This document shows, one piece after another, positions 11,517 to 25,669 of a stretch of 64,000 nucleotides of DNA. Source of the stretch: Holtermannia corniformis. Its lineage: Eukaryota > Basidiomycota > Tremellomycetes > Holtermanniales. The notes beneath the pieces are model-generated. The model worked only from the letters and a program-made list of their open reading frames with translations, was not told the DNA's origin and made no database searches. The DNA lies in assembly GCA_001599935.1 (NCBI GenBank), contig BCIJ01000002.1, positions 161,811 through 225,810 on the forward strand, in the 5' to 3' direction. Each line of letters starts with the position of its first letter. Position 1 is the stretch's first letter. Position numbers and translations under genes: made by a program.

Positions 11517-12275
11517 TGAGCTGTGTCGACCTGTCTTACGTGCATTGGTACTTTGCACAGAGTGATGAGACTGTCTGCGGATGACCCTCCTACTCTATGG
11601 CTCATGCCGCCGGCAGAATTCCCGTCGAATAGTCCGCGCGAATGACTCGTCTACGCGGCGGGAGTAGACCGCACTGGCTGTGCTGGTCTGCATACATTAT
11701 TAGCAAAGTAGGATATAAGCGACACGCAGGTCGTGTGCGGTGATTGTGTTGCACTTGCATCCTTTGATGATTCAGTATCTCAAATCGTCACTTTCAAGCC
11801 TGAGCGGGGTTGCCGGCACGTACAATTGTGCTCAAAACACAGACCTCGCTTGCTGTTGGATTACGCCACTCAGCCAGCCATCTGGGCGGACGACGCGGCG
11901 GGTGACGCCGCATCTGGCGAAGACTACATCCGGCGCGGATGTAGCCAAGACAAGTCTGGCGCGCAGAGGATGTAGTCAAGGCGCCGAGGATGCGACGCAT
12001 CCGGCGAGGATGCAGATGAATACTGCACCCGGCGAGACATCAGAGCCGTAGGCAAAGTCTACAAAGTAGCGTTGTAGCGAGCGACATGCATTACGGTTCT
12101 CCCATCATCTAACACTTGCGGCCTCGCAATCATTTTGCGTAATACGCATATAGCCGATGAATGTTGTCAGCGAGTTACACATGATCTACACTGAAGTGAT
12201 TCCGAACATGAAACTCCGCCAAACACTCGTGTATAAAGCGAGAGGCGCAACAGCTATGAGGATCCCCAACATACA
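11517..12275. other. intergenic region between the two small-protein genes
   Basis: Contains a TATAAGCGA-like element near 11713 and a stretch at about 11880-12045 with repeated GGCG/GATG words (CGAGGATGCGACGCATCC and neighbours). No frame here resembles the flanking small proteins. A TATAAAG lies near 12233, about 43 bp before the second copy's ATG. Confidence 0.4.
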
Positions 12276-12458
12276 ATGTCCACCGAAGCCGACGACCAGA
12301 AGCAAGCGCAGAACACCCAAGACTCCATGCAGTGGCCGGTAGAAAGTGCTACGGACGACTCGGCCATTGAAAGCGGGGACGAGGACGACGCCAAGGCCGC
12401 CGAGGCTCAGCGCAATAACCAATCGCGTCAGCGCTTCAACGGAGGTGACGCCCAGTGA
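12276..12458 (+). CDS. small acidic hydrophilic protein, copy 2
   Basis: Predicted 60-residue protein starting MSTEADDQKQ, with the motif IESGDEDDAKAAEA in its second half. It shares the N-terminus, the QDS-Q motif and the acidic core with the copy at 11331. Both are single-exon, same strand and about 0.95 kb apart, so they look like a diverged tandem duplication. TATAAAG stands about 43 bp upstream of the ATG. Fully hydrophilic, no catalytic motif, function unknown. Confidence 0.6.
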   Translation: MSTEADDQKQAQNTQDSMQWPVESATDDSAIESGDEDDAKAAEAQRNNQSRQRFNGGDAQ

Positions 12459-12679
12459 GCGCTCCACAGCTCACGCAGCGACTCACATGCTACCTTTGTT
12501 GATTCTGCATTGACCTTTGCTACTCCATGAGGTATCACCGGTACGCTGTCGCCATCGTTGACCGGATGCATCTCAATCGAAGTCAATAGCGCATTCTGAT
12601 GGCTTGCTCCTTTCGTTGACGATCGCTGACAGCCTTCGCAAGTGGCGTAGCCAAGACGCTTAAATGGGTCCGTTTAGGC

Positions 12680-12949
12680 ATGTTACATCAGCTCTGCGAC
12701 CAGATGACCCACTCCAAACAGCAGCAAGCGGCGACCCCAAGGGTAACAACCAACGGCAACACCAGCACCGGTTCGGAGCAAGATTACCGAAACATACCGG
12801 TGTTCGAAGAGGCTCCAGCCGAGGGCGCGCCGACCGTCACCAATGGCCCGCTGGGTGAGCGACCAGAGACAGCAGTGCAGCGATCCCGCCGACCGGCCAG
12901 CCCTCTCTCTCAGGAGGTCGCGTACTACTCGCCGGCAGTCTCTGATTGA
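12680..12949 (+). CDS. hypothetical small protein
   Basis: An 89-codon frame (or 81 from the second ATG at 12704). The composition is disordered, rich in Gln, Thr, Asn, Pro and Glu (VFEEAPAEGAPTVTNG), ending in a short aromatic patch (VAYYSPAVSD). It follows the two small acidic genes on the same strand and could be a more distant relative, but no shared motif is clear. A TTAAAT element lies shortly upstream. Confidence 0.4.
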   Translation: MLHQLCDQMTHSKQQQAATPRVTTNGNTSTGSEQDYRNIPVFEEAPAEGAPTVTNGPLGERPETAVQRSRRPASPLSQEVAYYSPAVSD

Positions 12950-13129
12950 ATCGACCACACTTCACTGTACATGTTATGGCTGTGGTATTGCTCCTAAATG
13001 TCAATTTCAAACTGCACGGCATCCTGTTTTGCTGTAGCGAGGCAGTGCCAGTCCATTTAGCCGGGATCTCAAAGCGTCTCACAAGCCCACGTCACTGGGA
13101 ACTATATACATATTAAGCAGCATCACGAG

Positions 13130-15581
13130 CTACACCTTGGCGTCATCCTCGTCTTGGATGACAAGCGGCGGGATGCGCTCGCCCTTCTTGCGCAAAACAA
13201 CACGGCGCAAGAAGTGAGGGGTGACCACGGTCGTCTCGTACTTGATGAATTGCGCCGTCGGGATCGAGAACACGCCATCAAGCTCCTCGAGCGTAAGCTG
13301 CTTAGTCTCGGGCACAAACAGGTAGATGAGACACAGCGCGATCACGTTGAAAGCAGCATAGGTGCCGAATGCGCCTGGCGGGGTGAGAGCACGAAGCATG
13401 CGAGGGAACTGCGCATGATGGTTAGCGATGCGTGAGTGATCGTCGCAGCCACGTGCTGTTTCATGGCACGTGACCCCACACGTGACTTACAGTGAGGGAG
13501 AGCACGGCCGAGAATCCGAGGCAGACTGTCACCGACCAAGCCATACCCTGCTCGCGTTGGGGCAGGGGGAACACCTCGGCAGAGTACATGAAAGGTACAG
13601 GTCCCTCACCAACCGAGTAAAACGCGGCAAAGAGGTAGATGAAGCTGGTGGCATCAGCATCCTTCTTCAGCGCAGTCTGAACACGCACAAGGCAATCAAG
13701 CCGGTACGCATAGAGCGATTTGCCTCAGTGTCGGGGATAAAGAACATCATGCCGGCACCAAGCAGCGTCCATGCCATGTGGGGGAACGTGGCGAGCAGCA
13801 GCGAACGACGGCCGACTATGATGGTGAGCAGAGTACCTCACAAGCAGAAATCACGGCTTACAGGTGTCAATTGTAAATACAGCAGGGAAGGCAAACACAA
13901 AGTTGACAGCACCGAAGCCGAGCGAGGCGTAAAGCGCTTGAGAGGCCGTGTAGCCGGATTCGACAAAAATCGTCGATGAGTAGAACGCGATGACTGCAAG
14001 GCTATCAGATATGGATCTCAACACCAACCAAAGCTGTGAAACGTCCTGTTTATACCCGAAAGTTGCTGGGTTTGTCCTAGTCAGTAATTGAGCCGATACA
14101 CGCCCACAAAACATACCTGAGCAAGCATGACCGTGGATGCGGCAAGGGTACCTCGACGGACTCGAGGGATGGTGAAAAGCTCGGTGAACCGCGAGAAGTA
14201 AGTTTTGCCTTGTACAATCTATGCAGATGAGCGTTCGAACAGCGCAAAAGCCTGCGCACATACCTTAGACTCCTCGACAAGCTGAACATAGGCATAGTAG
14301 AGGTCCCGGGCGGCCATGACCTTGGTGTGGCGAAGTCGGACCATGGATCGGAACGCAGCAGGAAAGCGGCCCTTCTTCATGAGCCAGCGCGGCGACTCTG
14401 GGCAGAAGAAGATGAGAATAGCCAGAGGGAGCGCGGGAATGAAGGCTGAGCCGAGCTGAAGGCGCCAAGCGATCTTGCCGACATCCTTGACAACGGCGTT
14501 TGCACTTACGCCAAATCAGATTCTGATGCCGCTTCAATGCTGCTGCACTACTCACGCGAATCCGAGGAAGATACCAAAGGCCTGCGGCATTGTCAGTCTC
14601 CGTGTGAAGTTTGACTTTGCGTCCTCACAGTCCACAGTTGCCAGCCCATGACAAGCGCTCCTCGAATGTTGGCCGGCGCAAGCTCAGCGGCGTACATGGG
14701 AACAGTCGCGGCCTTGGCGCCCATTCCGACTCCAAGAACGAGGCGCACTGCAGCAAGAGCTTGCCATGAGTGGGTAAAGGCGGACGCAATCGGGGTAGCA
14801 ATGAGGACTATAATACCGTCAGTACAAGGCATCCACAAAATCGGAATACGTACCAAGCGATGTGATGAAGACTTCGCCACGACGGCCGAAAAAGTGGTTG
14901 AGCGGGTCAGAAACTGCCATTGTCAGTGTGATTCCATGTCGGAAAGTTGAACGCACGCCAGCAACCACTGTGATTTGTAAGCGCAGCCCTAAGTCGCAGT
15001 GCTAAAAACTTACAGGCCAGCAGAGGCAATGTACGGAGCAGCGTTGACGAAACCGACAATCCATTCGTCACGACTGCCTCCCGGTTGGTCAATTGGCGTG
15101 TTGATACCAAATTCGGCAGGGAACGACAAGTCTATGTATGTGAGTCATGGGCGCAATCGTTCGTGGCGTACTCACTCGCGCCGTTGGAACCAGTCTGATC
15201 CCAACCCTGAGTGGCGGCCCCGATGGCGCAGACGAGAACCGAAAAGTAGAGCAAGCGCGGGTGCGACCACTTGTTCGTCTCCGATATGCGCAGCCAGTGG
15301 AGCTCATCCTCGGTCATCCCTGGGATATCTTCGAAGCGGTGCGGGTGCTGGGCGAGCAAAGCGCCGCGCTTGAAGACGTCGACATCATCTTGCAGGCCCT
15401 TTTCGCGACAAAAGACCTCGACGTCACTGTAGATCTGCTCGCGCGAGAGACCGTGGAGTGGGTTCAAGAGCTTGCTGGTCTGCTCTGCTGCCTGTGTAGG
15501 CGCACCGTACTTTTCATGAGAACCATCGTGCGATCCGACGTCCTCGCGGTGGATTTGCTCGACAACCTTCTTGTCTTCCAT
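13130..15581 (-). CDS. MFS sugar/polyol transporter (SP family)
   Basis: Multi-exon transporter with a ~130-residue cytosolic N-terminus ([18 protein letters not shown], then [17 protein letters not shown]) typical of one fungal group of sugar or inositol porters, then [12 protein letters not shown] at the first helix. Family signatures follow: [19 protein letters not shown], the loop motif [13 protein letters not shown], and [12 protein letters not shown] after helix 12. Expected role is proton-coupled or facilitated uptake of a hexose or polyol at the plasma membrane. At the seventh helix the normal QQ-x-x-G-x-N motif reads QQLS followed directly by [10 protein letters not shown] under the simplest splicing (see findings). 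The product ends in a charged tail ([10 protein letters not shown]). Confidence 0.88.
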
Positions 15582-16184
15582 GATGGTGAATGAGGGTCAG
15601 AAAAGGGGCAGCGGTGGGGCAAGATGGGGCTCGTTATGTATCCGGCGGAACACCATGGGCGATTGCATGAATCAGGTGCTCGTCCGGTTGGTGTGCCTTG
15701 CACGTCCTGACGACTCCACTTTCTTGACCGACGATCGCAGCCGCATTGGCAATCGTCAAGCTACTGAACCCTACCACCCATGTGCTCAACCCTCAGTTAT
15801 TGACAATTCACCGGGGCCGCTCACTCGCTTAGCGTAAACCGCATCCTCGTTTGACATGTGCCAAGGGGATTCCGCCGGCTCAAGGATTATTCTGAGCCGA
15901 CATCGCGTGGGGCCAAGACGCCACCACTGACGCAAGTGGGGAACCGCCGGGAGTTCAGCCCGTGCGCGGAACAACAAGCTTGATGAGAAGTTGCTCCAGC
16001 TCGGATGCGACTGTGATGGTACGCAAGCACGAGCTGCTGACGCTCCACCACTGTATTTCTTCATCGATCCAAATCACCATGTCTATGGATCCCGTTGTGA
16101 AAGGTGGAAACGACTCGCGCTCGCCCACCGCTCGCGCGCGGACTTCGTGTGCCCGTGGTCAATTACAGTTTAGGTCTAACGTAC
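15582..16184. other. intergenic region upstream of the sugar transporter
   Basis: No convincing gene. It holds several GGGGC/CCCCAC words near 15610-15635 that could be sites for a Cre/Mig-type carbon repressor. A small inverted repeat (CGGCTCA and TGAGCCG separated by 10 bases) lies near 15874-15897. Both are suggestions only. Confidence 0.3.
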
Positions 16185-16658
16185 TCAATTCAGGCTGCCT
16201 TTGTCCGCCTTGCCCATCGCCTGCAGCATTGGCAATCGCTGCGCACGCCAGGCTGCGCCCTGTTCCCCTCTGGCAACCCGCACTGGGTAGCCGCCGCATT
16301 TACCGCCGGGTCGCACGAGCTCGTGCACGGCACGCTCGAGCACTGCCGCCCACACTTCACTAGCGCGTTCGAGCGCGTCCTCTGTGTTTTCGAGCGCGTC
16401 GAGCAGTTGTACAAGATCAGAGCGCGACCATGTCTTGGGGTTCCGCCATTTGGCGAGCAAGGGGAACATGGCCTCAACTTTGGGCGTGTATGGGTTTGCG
16501 TAGTACTTGCGGCCACCCATGTTGATCGTCAGACGCGCGACCAGTTGAAAGCTCTCCCCCGCAGGGTCATTCGCGAGCACATACGGGCAGAGCAAGTACG
16601 TGTGCTCGTCAGGCCAGTACGACGCTACTTTTGCTTTCCCGTTTGCCGATTCAGCCAT
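16185..16658 (-). CDS. hypothetical protein
   Basis: A single-exon frame of 157 codons starting MAESANGKAKVASYWPDEH. It has a coherent amphipathic composition and a helical middle (LVQLLDALENTEDALERASEVWAAVLERAV). No signal peptide, membrane segment or known catalytic motif is visible. It lies between the sugar transporter promoter and the capping-protein gene, whose stop is 113 bp beyond its start. Function not recognised. Confidence 0.55.
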   Translation of the reverse strand: MAESANGKAKVASYWPDEHTYLLCPYVLANDPAGESFQLVARLTINMGGRKYYANPYTPKVEAMFPLLAKWRNPKTWSRSDLVQLLDALENTEDALERASEVWAAVLERAVHELVRPGGKCGGYPVRVARGEQGAAWRAQRLPMLQAMGKADKGSLN

Positions 16659-16770
16659 GGCAGGTAAGGCGTCAGCATAGTGATCCTTAAATCCAGCGTC
16701 AATCGAAGGCCGGCCTCAAAGGTGTTTGCGTCAAAGGTGTTCGGGGGGTCATCCCATGCATGTCATCTCA

Positions 16771-18349
16771 TCACGCCGACGCCTTGGTCAAATCCGAGCC
16801 AAGCTTGTATCCGGAAATCTTCTCCCATTCGACCTTTTGCCTCGTCACCGGCAGTGCACGGCGCAGCCTGTGACCATCAGTCCCAGCCATCCGTACGAAG
16901 AGTGACTCACGCTCGGAACGCCTTGTCACCCAACTCTGTGTACGTGTCGTTCAGACTGATTTGGTAGGCTGCCTCGAGTTTGGAAATGGTCGTGATGATC
17001 TGCGACGCGACCGACTGCGAGCCGGCTTCGGTCGACAGAGGAAACGTCGTCGAGTGGCTTGTCGCGAGTTGGACCTGCTGGCGTGAGCGCCCATGCGCAG
17101 TGTACGAATGCACGCACATTGCCCTGCTCATAGTAGTGCACATCGACCTTGATCGAGCCCGAGACCTGGTTAGCTCCCTCGTCAACGACCCATGTACTGC
17201 GCCATCGACCGGTCCTATCTCGGGTCAGCTGCGTCCTGGCAGTCCCTGTCAGCTCACCAGTAGTTCTGCGGGTTGTAGCGGTTCCCAACGATTTGTATCG
17301 TGTAGACTGGGTTCTCGACATCTGGAAGCGGTTCCGCCTTGGGGTTGGCGGTAACGGGTGCTACGTCGGCAGGTTCAGTCTTGACGTCGCCATCCTCCTT
17401 TGACGCTTCCGCTGGTGCAACCTCGGCCTCGACCGCGTCCTTGACCTCTACCTCCGCGTCCACTGCCTCGCCCTGCGCACCACCTTCAGCCTTCTCAGCT
17501 GGAATCTCCTCGTCAACAACTTCCTCCCCATCCAGCTTCACCTCGCCAATCTTCTCATCGACTACATTGAGCGTCTTATCCGTGTCCGCTGCCGGCAGTT
17601 CATCCTTGACAGCTGGTGTCTGCGATGGCGTCCCTGGTGCCTCCTCGATGGCAGTGACAGTGTGGTTGGCGGACGAAAAGACGGCAGAAACGCCGGCGGG
17701 GNAGTGGTCGCGCATGTAGGCTTGGAGTGATTTGTCGAGTGCGGCTCTAGGGATGAGTTAGTATAATACCTGGGCAGGATGGGGGAGGCATACCGGAAGG
17801 TTTCAAAGGGCTCTGGGAGCTCGTATGGTTGTACATCTGACACGGTCTAGATGGCATCAGCTATTCAGTGTCATGATTGACCGGCCGTCCAGACGCACCA
17901 GGGTGACGTGGTCGAATGCAAAGCTCTGCTTGCTCCGCGCGTCCACGTAGCGCTCTTCGGCGCCCTTGCCAGCGGTTCCGTTGAGAACAGCAGCCTCAGA
18001 CAGCAAGCTCTAGCCGATCAGCATGTGCCATACCAGCATCATCCAACTCACGGCGCTCGAGCCCTGTTCAACCGTATGGAGTTGGGCGAGGTTGTATGCG
18101 CGCAGCTTGGGCAGCACGTGCGGCATCAATGCATCATCTGAAGCGATAATGGTGCGGATGTCTACGGTAGTTTGAGCCGCATACCAATCCCATCAGGCAT
18201 CAAGCTGACCGTTGATCACGTCGCTATACGGCCGTTAGCTGGCGCTCATGTTCAGCTCGCGATATCATTCACTTGACTTCACCAGGAGGAGCATGCTCGA
18301 TGAACGCAGCTGCGAGCTGCGACTTTTGCTCCAAGGACAGCTCGGCCAT
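16771..18349 (-). CDS. CAP1: F-actin-capping protein subunit alpha with an acidic insert
   Basis: The alpha subunit of the heterodimeric capping protein, which blocks barbed ends of actin filaments with the beta subunit. The N-terminus reads MAELSLEQKSQLAAAFIEHAP, then GEVNDVIN and DIRTIIASDDAL after splicing, as in CapZ alpha. Further on are YNPQNYWTGRWRSTW, IKVDVHYYEQGNV and, at the end, LRRALPVTRQKVEW and SGYKLGSDL. Between FSSANHTVTAIEE and NPVYTIQIVGNRYN sits about 100 extra residues rich in Glu, Asp, Ala and Val, absent from ordinary alpha subunits of ~260-290 residues. At least six short introns are present. One ambiguous base (17702) lies just before the insert. Confidence 0.88.
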
Positions 18350-18834
18350 CGTGTTGTGCTTTCTTGCTGTCCAAGTCGAGGTTGTCCGTGAGGGGTCATC
18401 GTCAGCTCATCACGTAAAGGACCGCAGTGGCAGGTGGCGAAACGCGTCTGAAAACGATCGCCGCATCGACTGCCTGTCATCAACATTGACAGGATAGTGG
18501 CCTTCAAGCTGTGTAGAAAAGGACGCAGCGTACGCTCATACGTGACAGAAAAGTCTGGAGGCACAGGACGACGAGTAGACATGGGGCGTGTGCTGGTGAG
18601 ACCCAGCTCAACAGAGTGAGAGCTGTAACGGTATTGCTGTACCGAGTCAGGTTACGGGGCGATACACTGGGGGTCCTCATGTTCCACTTAGCCTCGAAGT
18701 ATACCATCCCTGATGCTATGAAAGGTCCGAGTGGGACATCACCCCTCGTCGCCAGCCAAGTGCCACTTTGCACGGGGCCAAATCCGGTCCGTGCGGGGAA
18801 CAGCTGCAGTCGACCTGTCCATCTCATCGTCACA
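18350..18834. other. divergent promoter region between the CapZ alpha and quinolinate phosphoribosyltransferase genes
   Basis: Nothing but upstream open frames in other phases (for example 18582-18265 minus, overlapping the CapZ start out of frame). No repeat or RNA gene seen. Confidence 0.4.
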
Positions 18835-22003
<3,169 letters not shown>

Positions 22004-22999
22004 AGCAATGGTGGTGCATCACAATGCATGTTGTACGACCCATCCTGCCTTGCCCTGTCCTGCCCACTCTGATCCTCTCCTGCGTTTTCGTTGATGTCGT
22101 CTTTACGTTATCCGCCTCCGCTTCATCCGCCTCCGCTCAACCGCCTCCGTCGGATTCTCATGCTTGTGTCATTGCCTCTATACTCCAGCCTGTGCCTCAG
22201 CCCGAAGTGTACGACTGCCTCTGTTTCGGCGTGGGTGATAATGGTTGGATATCAGGATGTGGGTAACGGATATCTCCTGGTCTAAGGCCCATGCTGCTCA
22301 AGTGATGGTGCTGGTGGTAGTGGAGCTGGTTCGACAGCTCCACCAACCCACGCCTTATAGCCTCGCGAGCTAACCCGGGCCGTGCGCCGAGAGAACCGAG
22401 TGTATGGTAGCAGCGTTGATCAGTGTCCCGAGTGTTGACACACATCGGGCCCTTTGCCGCCCGAGAGGGCAAGCCAGCAAGCTCCGTCCGGGATCCACAG
22501 AGCTAGCATGCCAAACGCTAGCTACTCTGGACGGAGCGTGCCACTCTCTGGTGAGTGCCGAAAAAGCCGAGTGAGCAGCGCTGAGCTGCGATGCGTTGTG
22601 AGCGGTGAGGACTCTGGCAGCAGGTAACAGCAGAGTACAGCGAGAGTGCTTGCAGCATGGTACGATCAGAGGTCACTGCTTGAGATGGCATGCGTCGGGA
22701 GAAGAAACCGACGCCAAGATGCCACCAGGATGAGGACCTTAAATCGGCCCTCCTGCTCCGCCGTGAGATTTGCGATTTGCAAAAGATTAGATAGCACCGC
22801 ACGGGCCAACCGCCTTCTTTATCAAGCAAACCTCAGCAGCGCACTTGGTCAGATCGGGGTAGGGTACAGGGCAGGCCCAGTGCATCAAGTCTGCAAGCGC
22901 GGATCGCACGTTCGATCAGCATCGCAGAGCACAACCGCACAAAAAAGCCGCAACCGTCCTAGTGGCCACCGCGTTCTCGGCCGATCCCTGCGAGTCAAG
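22004..22999. other. intergenic region before the HapX-type gene
   Basis: About 1 kb with no convincing gene. It includes the 57-bp inverted repeat listed separately. An in-frame open stretch precedes the HapX ATG, but its residues are not conserved, so it is taken as leader. Confidence 0.5.
22481..22537. repeat. nested inverted repeat able to form a long hairpin
   Basis: The outer arms GCTCCGTCC (22481-22489) and GGACGGAGC (22529-22537) are perfect complements. Inside them, GCTAGC occurs on both sides of a nine-base centre, next to AGA/TCT-type flanks. It lies between the 3' end of BNA6 and the HapX gene, so it may be a terminator-type structure, a protein-binding palindrome or a relic of a small element. 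Confidence 0.6.
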
Positions 23000-25142
23000 A
23001 TGAACGTCAAGCCTTTACCAAAGGACACTTCGTCCTCTTCTGGCACCCTGTTTGCAAAACCGACCAAGGAGTGGGTCCTGCCCGAGCGCGCGAAACCAGG
23101 CAGGAAGATCTCAAAAGAGGAACCGGATTCGGTGCGTGCGCTCGCTGTCCCAGGCTGATCTGGGCTGACCGTCGTCCGATCTGTCCGTTTCTCACTCTTG
23201 CCATATTCATTTTGACGCTATAGCGACGTCAATCGCAGAATCGTCAATCGCAGAGAGCGTTCCGGGAACGCAAGTCGAGCTACCTGACGACGCTCGAGGA
23301 TCGCTTGCGGCAATATGAACAAAACGAGATCAGCTCGAACGTGCAGCTACAGCACGTTGCGCGGGCTTTGAAAGATGACAATGAGCGCTTGAAGCGAGAG
23401 CTAGCAGAGGCCAAAGCGGAGATCACGAGGCTCCGGACCGGCAGTGGCGACGTCAAGGTCAAACTCGAGATCGGGGATGACGGTGCACCGATGATGAACC
23501 ATGCCAAGGGCAAGGGTAGGGCGAGGGCGCCGTCGATCGTCCAAGGCGCGTACACGTCGCGAGGCCGACCGATCGCTCGACCGCCGTCGTACAAACCCCA
23601 TCCGGCGCCACTTCCGTCCCCGACCGATAGTGCGCGCTCGAGCACATCGTCCCGCGCTAGCCCGCCAAGAGGCTACATCCACCCCATCTATCGTGCGACA
23701 GCGGCAGGCCCATGTCCGATCTGTCCCGATCCAGACCCAAACTGCGCATGCCGACATCAACCCTCGCTGTGTTCATTCTGTTCCAACCCGTCAGACGACT
23801 GTATCTGCAAACCCGACGTCGCGAGTCCATATCTCGACTTTTCACCGCCAATCGAGATTGAGCGTGCCGGACCACCATCACAAGCAGGCGGCTGCAAGCC
23901 GAGAACAGTCATCAACCCGTGCGGATTCTGTGACGATCCAGCCAACGGCGCAGTCTGTGTCTGCCGCATCGCACACGAAGAGGCCGGGTTCGACCCGGAA
24001 GCTACCAGCTCCAATTCGCCACCGGTACCAGCGATCTCCGTTTCGAGTCTTCTAAGCAATTGCCCGCCGCCTGAAGCGCCCGTCAGGATCCGCCTGAGGC
24101 CAAAGCGCGATGGCGTCAAGCCGGTCCCAATCTTCAAGATCTCGAGTGCGAGCGTCAGCCCGCCGGTGGGGATGCACCGGGATGCGCATAAGGAGGTCAT
24201 GGTCTCGGGTCCGGTCTGTAGCGGTGATCCTGGGAACTGCGAGGCTTGCAGAGATGATGACTTTGGTGGGTTGTTGCACCGATGCGAGATTATTTGCTGA
24301 TGTGAGATAGGTCGCGAGTTTTGCGAACGCCTAGCAGACTCGGTCTGTACCGGCGATCCCTCCAATCGCTGCTCGACGTGCCCGATCCCACATTCAATGT
24401 CCGAACCCCCAACGACCACAGCTCCAACACAGGCAAGCTCGTCCAAGACGCGCGTGCCGTCGCTACAGTCGCCACGCTCGCCGCTCTCTCTTGCACCTCT
24501 ACAGCTCGCATGCTGCGGTACACCCGAGCTTTGCGGCAGTAGCGGCGGCCGGTGTTCTGGCGAGACATTGACCCACATGGACTCTAGTCTTGCTATGGGC
24601 GATGATGTAAACGAGGATCGGTTCGGATCCGTCGAGATGACGGTCGATGCCGAGACGGGCGAGACGATGCGGTGCGATGAAGCTTGGCGTGCGCTCAAGG
24701 TCCGTGGTACGGCTTGACTGTACAAGTATGCTGATCAGGCATACAGGCCCATCCGAACGTCACACATGCCTCGCTCTCGCTCCTGGCAGACGTTGTAGCG
24801 CGCCGGACAAAATGTACAGGACCGAGGGTTGAGCTCTCGCCTGAGCCCCAAGTCGCCCGCGTCGCAGACGCAGTGGCATCAACAGCGGGCGTGAGTCCAC
24901 GACCTCTGTCTGTCGAAAGGTAACTGACACTTTACCAGGCGCCTTACCTCGCCGCTGCCAACCAAGCGCAACACCACACTTCCCATCCACATTTGAAACG
25001 CCGGCTCGAAGTCGAGACTTCGGCGGTGCGCAACGCTCTCGCGCTGCTTGATGCGAGTCCGAGCGGGAGCGCTAGCCCTCAGCCGGGCATGCACGCGAAC
25101 GGGCATGAGGGTGATTGGAAGAAGCGCAAGGTCGAGGGTTAG
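23000..25142 (+). CDS. HAPX: HapX-type bZIP iron-response transcription factor
   Basis: Five exons (23000-23131, 23224-24265, 24311-24699, 24747-24890, 24939-25142) give 636 residues. The N-terminus has the Hap4-like CCAAT-complex contact motif (TKEWVLPERAKPGRKI). A bZIP basic region follows (RRQSQNRQSQRAFRERKSSY) with a leucine-patterned coil (LRQYEQNEISSNVQLQHV). Several Cys-rich clusters come next: CPICPDPDPNCAC, CSFCSNPSDDCIC, CGFCDDPANGAVCVC, CSGDPGNCEAC, CTGDPSNRCSTC and a final CCGTPELCG. In known HapX proteins these clusters sense iron-sulfur status, and the factor represses iron-using genes when iron is scarce. A conserved helix (DEAWRALKAHPNV, then SLLADVVARR) and a basic tail (KKRKVEG) end the protein. 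The basic region has QS where relatives usually have AA. Confidence 0.88.
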
Positions 25143-25669
25143 ACTTGTTTTGGGGGCTGTTTGTAGCGTAACGGGCAAGTACAGCCAATCGTGAACAGGC
25201 TATGCAACAGTGCCACCGGAATATGCTATGTACAAGTACTAGATAGCTCGGTTGGTGTCTTGTTGGAGGTGCTCCCGCCCACCCGCACCGTCAGACACGT
25301 TGTGCATGACGCTCGACCCGGCCACAAAGTACAACTCGTAGGCGACGAAATCGGAGCGCAAACAAAGAGGAGGAAGAAAGGGAGGATACACTCGCCCTCC
25401 TTACAGGTACGCGCCAAGATACGACTGTGAGCGAAGCCGAGAGCACGTTTCCAGGTGTAATGGAGAGTGTGTAGCCACGAGTCCTATGGGTGATCAGCAT
25501 TGACGGACAAAGCGCATGCGCGTCACTCACAACAAGCACAATGTTTTGGCACAATGTTTTGGATACTAGTCATCATACCCTCACGACGGTTTGGTGGGTG
25601 CTGCGGCGCATCACACCCGACGCCCTGCACAACGGACTTCCGGATCTTGCCGAGAACGCAGATGTCGTC
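25143..25669. other. intergenic region with a dispersed-repeat copy
   Basis: The 3' gap between two convergent genes. Its only recognisable content is repeat copy 1 (25241-25405). Confidence 0.6.
25241..25405 (+). repeat. dispersed repeat, copy 1 (partial)
   Basis: Begins AGATAGCTCGGTTG, contains CCCGCCCACCCGCACC and TACAACTCGTAGGCGAC, and ends in a purine-rich AGAGGAGGAAG tract. The same order of blocks occurs at 35314-35632 (same strand) and 30781-31103 (opposite strand). This copy lacks the outer ~150 bp present in the other two and is the most diverged. Confidence 0.8.

Noticed and set aside
18265..18582. 105-codon minus-strand frame starting MSTRRPVPPDFS
   Set aside because: It overlaps the CapZ alpha start out of frame. 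The conserved N-terminus MAELSLEQ begins at 18349, so this is at most an upstream ORF.
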